A stretch of DNA of 10,972 bases from an uncultured Clostridia bacterium (GTDB lineage Bacteria; Bacillota; Clostridia; Christensenellales; Borkfalkiaceae). The notes beneath the pieces are model-generated. The model had not been told where the DNA came from, made no database searches, and saw only the letters and a program-made list of their open reading frames with translations. A program made the position numbers and the translations under genes. Below, in pieces: positions 7,608 to 10,972 of this stretch. The stretch lies in NCBI GenBank assembly GCA_947629725.1, contig CANREU010000038.1:1-10972 (forward strand), written 5' to 3'. The first letter of the stretch is position 1; each line of letters starts with the position of its first letter.

Positions 7608-8657
7608 ATGCCTATGGAACTCAACAGCCTCGTCTCGCAGGCGAGAGGGGCGCGCGCTTCCGATATTCACCTCGTGAGGGGGCTCCCCGTCCGCATCCGT
7701 GTAGACGGCGAACTCGTCAACTTCGGCACTCCGCTCACGGCGGCGGACTGCGAATACTATGCTCGGCAAATGGCGGGCGCGGAATACCACAAGATCGAAA
7801 AGATGGGGGAGCTCGACCTTGCCCTCACCTTCCCGGGGCATATCCGCTGCCGTATCAATCTCTTCCGCCAGCAGGGTTCGGTCTCGGCGGCGATCCGTAT
7901 CCTGTCCGATAAGATCCCCGACCTTAACACTCTCGGGCTTCCGCCTATGGTGCAAACTCTTCCCGCTCTCTCCCGCGGCATCGTGCTCGTCACGGGCGAG
8001 ACGGGGTCGGGCAAGTCCACCACCCTTGCCGCCATGCTCAACCGCATCAACCACACCGTAAACGGGCACATCATCACGCTGGAGGACCCGATAGAGTACA
8101 TCTACGAGCCCGATAAATGCGTCATCAACCAGCGGGAGATCGGCTCGGACACCGAGAGCTACGCGACGGGCCTCCGCGCCATTCTCCGTGAAGACCCCGA
8201 CGTCATCCTCATCGGCGAAATGCGCGACCTGTCCACCATCGAGACGGCGCTCACGGCGGCGGAGACGGGTCACCTCGTGTTCGCCACTTTGCACACCAAC
8301 TCCGCGCCCGACTCCATCGACCGTATCGTGGACGTCTTCCCCGAAATGCGGCAGAAGCAGATCCGCATGCAGCTTTCGACGACGCTTATGGCGGTCCTCT
8401 CCCAGCAGCTTCTCCCGAAGAAGACGGGGGGACGGGTCGCGGCTTGCGAACTCATGATGGTCACTCCCGCGATCCGCAATCTCATCCGCGAGGGCAAGAC
8501 GCCCCAGATCGCGAGCTCTATGGCGACATCCGCCTCGGAGGGGTCGGTGACGATGGATAATTCCCTCATTGCGCTCTTCCGCCAGCGGGTGATCTCGGGG
8601 GAGGTGGCGAAGGCCGCCGCCCACGACGCGGAATACGTCCGCAAGAACGTATATTGA
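7608..8657 (+). CDS. pilT: Type IV pilus retraction ATPase PilT
   Basis: This 349-residue cytoplasmic hexameric ATPase depolymerises pili and powers twitching motility. The N-terminal part carries the PilT signature ASDIHLVRG near residues 17-25 and a PAS-like fold. Walker A is GETGSGKS at 130-137, the Asp box is LEDPIEYIYE, Walker B is DPDVILIGEMRD at 196-207, and the His box is GHLVFATLHTN. AIRNLIREGK at 288-297 is the C-terminal motif characteristic of PilT and linked to retraction; it and the absence of zinc cysteines separate it from PilB. Length is normal for the family. An AAGGAAGG ribosome site (7590-7597) precedes the ATG, which follows pilB by 25 bases, so the two are co-transcribed. 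Having PilT argues for a true retractable pilus over type II secretion. It is followed by 645 bases of repeats before pilC. Confidence 0.95.
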   Translation: MPMELNSLVSQARGARASDIHLVRGLPVRIRVDGELVNFGTPLTAADCEYYARQMAGAEYHKIEKMGELDLALTFPGHIRCRINLFRQQGSVSAAIRILSDKIPDLNTLGLPPMVQTLPALSRGIVLVTGETGSGKSTTLAAMLNRINHTVNGHIITLEDPIEYIYEPDKCVINQREIGSDTESYATGLRAILREDPDVILIGEMRDLSTIETALTAAETGHLVFATLHTNSAPDSIDRIVDVFPEMRQKQIRMQLSTTLMAVLSQQLLPKKTGGRVAACELMMVTPAIRNLIREGKTPQIASSMATSASEGSVTMDNSLIALFRQRVISGEVAKAAAHDAEYVRKNVY

Positions 8658-8692
8658 CGCACCTTCTCCTCATACCGAGCGACCAACTCTTG

Positions 8693-8813
8693 CCCACCCC
8701 TTGAGGGGTGGGTGGCTGCCGCGACGCGGCAGACGGAAGGGGTGTATACAACTGCGACCCCGCAACACCCCCTCAGTCACGCAAAGGGCGCGTGACAGCT
8801 CCCCCTCAAGGGG
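8693..8813. repeat. Paired 49-base hairpin element A (two related copies, inverted)
   Basis: The left arm (8697-8745) and the reverse complement of the right arm (8765-8813) are both 49 bases. Both start CCCCTTGAGGGG and both end in GGGGTGT. Each carries its own inner hairpin with a different sequence: CTGCCGCG/CGCGGCAG around one base at 8716-8732, and GTCACGC/GCGTGAC with a 7-base loop at 8776-8796. An outer stem CCCACCCC/GGGGTGGG (8693-8700, 8705-8712) caps the left arm. This looks like a BIME- or MITE-type composite. Confidence 0.85.
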
Positions 8814-8841
8814 GCGCCAAGAATGAGCCAACCGTCAACCT

Positions 8842-8934
8842 GCCCCCTCCGTGGGAGGGGGGGTAGGGGGGTGGGGCGGCGATTGGGTATGCCCACCCCC
8901 GTCCCTGCGGGACACCCCCTCCTATGGAGGGGGC
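8842..8934. repeat. G/C-rich inverted element B
   Basis: Two matching hairpins bound it: CCCCCTCC-GTG-GGAGGGGG (8843-8861) and CCCCCTCC-TAT-GGAGGGGG (8915-8933), with identical stems and different loops. Inside, GGGGGTGGG (8867-8875) pairs with CCCACCCCC (8892-8900), and GTCCC-TGC-GGGAC (8901-8913) forms another small stem. The nested layout resembles element A. Confidence 0.8.
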
Positions 8935-8947
8935 AAGAGCGGGCCAA

Positions 8948-9100
8948 CCTGCCCGAGCTATAAAATACGTCACCCTGAGCTTGTCGAAGGGTATCCGCAT
9001 GATAACAAGGTCATGTTTACTTCACGGCTACGCCGTTCGTGCCGCCCTTCGATAACATTCATGGCGTGCGGGCGGGGCGACTTCGCTCAACATGACGTAT
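8948..9100. repeat. Dispersed repeat copy with 59-base insert
   Basis: Bases 8948-9023 are identical to 10897-10972, and 8948-9018 are identical to the first 71 bases of each 121-bp unit downstream of pilC. The right end (9078-9100) matches the corresponding 23 bases of the unit, closing with TGACGTAT (9093-9100) opposite ATACGTCA (8965-8972). Between them, 9019-9077 is a 59-base segment absent from the two complete downstream units. Confidence 0.9.
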
Positions 9101-9122
9101 TTGCAGGAGTACCGCAACCCAA

Positions 9123-9232
9123 CCCCCTGCCTTTGGCGGGGGGACACAGGGGGGGTGGCACCGGGAGGCCGAAGGCGGCTCCCCCCACCCTGCCCTCCCC
9201 CCTCAACGTGAGGGAGGAGGTGGGCGCCAAGA
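9123..9232. repeat. G/C-rich inverted element C
   Basis: The hairpin CCCCCTGCC-TTT-GGCGGGGGG (9123-9143) has one G-T wobble pair. It is followed by GCC-GAA-GGC (9168-9176) and CCCTC-AACGT-GAGGG (9200-9214), and ends with the linker GGGCGCCAAGA (9222-9232) also found after element A and in the downstream array. It appears to be a diverged member of the same class as A and B. Confidence 0.65.
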
Positions 9233-9291
9233 GAGCCCCATCCCTCATACCGATGCCGCGTAGCGGTGAGTGTATCTTGATCTTGTCATTT

Positions 9292-9299
9292 AAGGAGGT
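9292..9299 (+). promoter_or_regulatory. Strong ribosome binding site of pilC
   Basis: AAGGAGGT is a near-perfect Shine-Dalgarno match, 3 bases before ATG 9303 (measured from its last base). It is the strongest in the window and fixes the pilC start right after the repeat cluster. Confidence 0.85.
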
Positions 9300-9302
9300 C
9301 GT

Positions 9303-10520
9303 ATGCAGACTTTCAAATATCGGGCGATCGCACAGGACGGTTCCCCCGTCGACGGCGTGATCGAAGCCTACGATGAATTCGAGGCCGTCAACGAGATCCG
9401 TAAAAGCTGTGCTGTCGTCGAGTCGATCAAGCCCGTGCGCAAGCAGCGGCGGCGGATCGACATCAACGAGCCGCTTTGGGTCAGCAACAAAACGCTCGCC
9501 ATCACGGCGAACCAGTTTTTCATCATGCTGAAAGCGGGCCTCACGATGACGCGCACCATCGAACTCATCGCCGACCAGTGCAACGACCGGTTGATGAAGC
9601 GCATCCTCCGCGCTTGCGCGGGGGACGTGGCGGCCGGCTATTCCCTTGCGGGCAGCCTCGAAAAGAACGGCAAGAAGATCCCCGCCGTGTTCATCGAAAC
9701 GGTGCGCGCGGGGGAGGAATCGGGCACTTTGGAGCAGTCCTTCCGCAGCCTCGAGATCTACTACAGCCGCGCGAATAAAACGCAGAAGAAGGTGAAGTCC
9801 GCACTCACCTATCCCACACTGGTGCTCGTCGTGGCGGTCATCGTCATCGGCATCGTGATGGTCTTGCTCGTCCCCCGTATGACGGACACCCTCCAGTCCT
9901 TCGGACAGGAATTGCCCCTCATCACGCGGATGCTCATCGCGGTCTCCAACTTCTTCAAGAATTGGTGGTACCTCGTCGCGATCGTGCTCGTCGCGATCGT
10001 GCTCGGGTTCTACTTCTTCGGCAAGTCCGAAAAGGGGAAGATGGCGTATTCCAAGATCCGTTTCAAACTCCCCGTCATCGGCAAGATCACCCGCTTCAAC
10101 GCCGCGGCGCAAGTCGCGAACACCCTCTCCACCCTGCTTGCCGCAGGGCTCCCCGTCACCCGCGCGCTCGACATCGTGAGCCGCGTGGTCGACCAGCGCT
10201 GTTTGGGCAAGGAACTGAGCGAGGCGATCGTAAAACTCGAAGGCGGCGTGAGCCTCGGCGAGGCTTTGAAGGCGTCGAAATACCTGCCCGCCATGCTCAT
10301 TGAGATGATCACGGTAGGGGAGTCCTCGGGTATGTTGGAGGAGACCCTCCGCACGATCGGGCTGTTCTATTCCGACGAAGCGACCTCGGCGTCCGACTCG
10401 GCGCTTGCTCTCATGGAGCCGACGATAACGATCATACTTGGTGTTGTGGTGGGTGTGATCGTGATCGCGATCTACGTGCCGATCTTCTCGATGTCGACCT
10501 CCGCCGGCAGCGGGGTATAA
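9303..10520 (+). CDS. pilC: Type IV pilus inner-membrane platform protein PilC
   Basis: This 405-residue PilC/GspF-family polytopic membrane protein anchors the PilB and PilT motors and passes their motion to the pilin. Two homologous cytoplasmic domains are seen: about 69-165 (NQFFIMLKAGLTMTRTIELI, later AGEESGTLEQSF) and about 265-365 (NTLSTLLAAGLPVTRALDIV, later VGESSGMLEETL). Membrane helices lie at about 171-194, 221-240 and 375-397, the usual three. Length is typical. The start is set by the strong AAGGAGGT. It follows pilT but is separated by 645 bases of repeats and is bordered downstream by a related repeat array, so it may have its own promoter or depend on read-through; no consensus promoter was seen. 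No pilin, prepilin peptidase or alignment-complex gene is visible. GspF is the alternative name, but pilT next door favours PilC. Confidence 0.95.
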   Translation: MQTFKYRAIAQDGSPVDGVIEAYDEFEAVNEIRKSCAVVESIKPVRKQRRRIDINEPLWVSNKTLAITANQFFIMLKAGLTMTRTIELIADQCNDRLMKRILRACAGDVAAGYSLAGSLEKNGKKIPAVFIETVRAGEESGTLEQSFRSLEIYYSRANKTQKKVKSALTYPTLVLVVAVIVIGIVMVLLVPRMTDTLQSFGQELPLITRMLIAVSNFFKNWWYLVAIVLVAIVLGFYFFGKSEKGKMAYSKIRFKLPVIGKITRFNAAAQVANTLSTLLAAGLPVTRALDIVSRVVDQRCLGKELSEAIVKLEGGVSLGEALKASKYLPAMLIEMITVGESSGMLEETLRTIGLFYSDEATSASDSALALMEPTITIILGVVVGVIVIAIYVPIFSMSTSAGSGV

Positions 10521-10530
10521 GACGAAGAAC

Positions 10531-10560
10531 GAGATTCCTCACTTCGTTCGGAATGACGTA
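10531..10560 (-). repeat. Hairpin-family copy with TTCC/GGAA stem
   Basis: Read on the minus strand it is TACGTCA, TTCC, an 11-base loop GAACGAAGTGA, then GGAA and TCTC. The lead TACGTCA and the loop pattern match both arms of the 121-bp unit, but the stem differs. A truncated relative (GCGTCATTCCGAAC on the minus strand) lies at 10571-10584. Confidence 0.8.
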
Positions 10561-10588
10561 GTAGGTCCCCGTTCGGAATGACGCAGGA

Positions 10589-10628
10589 CGCCCCGCTGCG
10601 ATTGCGGTGCACGGCAGCGGTTACGGCG
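10589..10628. other. G/C-rich stem-loop downstream of pilC
   Basis: CCGCTGC (10593-10599) pairs with GCAGCGG (10614-10620) around a 14-base loop, and CGCC (10589-10592) with GGCG (10625-10628) beyond a 4-base bulge. There is no T-run, so it is at best a weak or Rho-type transcription end. Confidence 0.4.
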
Positions 10629-10654
10629 ATACAAACGCCCCGCCGCACCGTCAC

Positions 10655-10972
10655 CCTGCCCGAGCTATAAAATACGTCACCCTGAGCTTGTCGAAGGGTA
10701 TCCGCATGATAACAAGGTCATGTTTCGACTTCGCTCAACATGACGTATGATAGCAGGGCGCCAAGAAAGGGCCGACCTGCCCGAGCTATAAAATACGTCA
10801 CCCTGAGCTTGTCGAAGGGTATCCGCATGATAACAAGGTCATGTTTCGACTTCGCTCAACATGACGTATGATAGCAGGGCGCCAAGAAAGGGCCGACCTG
10901 CCCGAGCTATAAAATACGTCACCCTGAGCTTGTCGAAGGGTATCCGCATGATAACAAGGTCATGTTTACTTC
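10655..10972. repeat. Tandem array of a 121-bp unit, running off the window end
   Basis: Copies start at 10655, 10776 and 10897. The first two are complete and identical base for base; the third is cut at 76 bases by the window end. Each complete unit contains the inverted ends ATACGTCA (10672-10679) and TGACGTAT (10741-10748) in copy 1. Between them are two facing hairpins, CCCT/AGGG with an 11-base loop and TCATGTT/AACATGA with a 12-base loop. The unit ends with the linker GGGCGCCAAGA (10756-10766). The third copy departs from the unit after CATGTTT and follows the version seen at 9019-9023. Confidence 0.95.

Larger units (their letters stand above)
8658..9302. other. Repeat-filled intergenic region between pilT and pilC
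   Basis: I find no credible gene in these 645 bases. The open frames here run through hairpin repeats and are compositionally unlike the neighbouring genes. The region is a chain of repeat elements described separately: a paired 49-base hairpin element, a second G/C-rich inverted element, a copy of the dispersed ATACGTCA element with an insert, and a third G/C-rich element. No T-tract terminator, consensus promoter, tRNA or riboswitch was recognised. Confidence 0.85.
10521..10654. other. Non-coding stretch after pilC with diverged repeat pieces
   Basis: These 134 bases hold no convincing gene. The stretch contains one complete hairpin-family copy on the minus strand, a truncated copy, and a G/C-rich stem, each listed separately, and leads into the tandem array. 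Confidence 0.75.

Noticed and set aside
5897..7624. Minus-strand open frame (575 codons) opposite pilB
   Set aside because: It is opposite an unmistakable ATPase, and its composition (Asp, Val, Glu, Arg-rich without motifs) is that of an antisense shadow.
7563..8624. Minus-strand open frame (353 codons) opposite pilT
   Set aside because: Same reasoning: the + strand encodes complete PilT motifs.
8693..8732. Intrinsic terminator after pilT
   Set aside because: Strong stems exist, but no T-run follows them; they belong to repeat element A.
8776..8796. Possible c-di-GMP (GEMM) riboswitch before pilC, suggested by CACGCAAAGGG
   Set aside because: The bases are the stem and loop of a repeat hairpin (GTCACGC/GCGTGAC); the rest of the GEMM core and its tetraloop receptor are missing.
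8851..9360. 169-codon + strand open frame in the pilT-pilC gap
   Set aside because: It translates three different repeat elements and overlaps the pilC start in another frame; the protein is low-complexity Gly/Pro/Arg.
10655..10972. CRISPR array
   Set aside because: The 121-bp units abut directly with no unique spacers between repeats, and no cas genes are nearby.

Overview
The window comes from a G+C-rich bacterium. All seven genes lie on the + strand and are tightly packed. The sensory-protein architecture, the strong AAGGAGGT-type Shine-Dalgarno sites and the unnamed first protein resemble uncultured Bacillota (Clostridia) of the gut type. That taxonomic placement is an inference; no rRNA or marker gene is present.

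Region 1 (1-5799) is a signalling operon. It holds the 3' end of a gene of unknown function, then a response regulator with receiver, HD-GYP, PAS-like and GGDEF domains. A free-standing Hpt protein and a large two-receiver hybrid histidine kinase follow. These are the parts of a multistep phosphorelay whose output enzyme can, by its motifs, both make and destroy cyclic di-GMP.

Region 2 (5882-10520) is a type IV pilus motor cluster: pilB (extension ATPase), pilT (retraction ATPase) and pilC (inner-membrane platform). The first 57 residues of PilB contain a near-textbook MshEN c-di-GMP-binding signature: two 24-residue motifs separated by exactly 5 residues. The likely circuit is therefore signal, hybrid kinase, Hpt, GGDEF/HD-GYP regulator, c-di-GMP, PilB, pilus activity. 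This is the main biological finding. The circuit is inferred; the motifs are seen directly.

Region 3 covers the two non-coding stretches around pilC (8658-9302 and 10521-10972), which are packed with dispersed and tandem repeats. They include three G/C-rich paired-hairpin elements, a family of about 30-nt hairpins whose stems differ but stay base-paired, and a 121-bp tandem array that runs off the window end. A linking 11-mer, GGGCGCCAAGA, occurs four times. Direct repeats of 71 identical bases flank pilC. No CRISPR array, tRNA, rRNA, transposase or clear intrinsic terminator was found.
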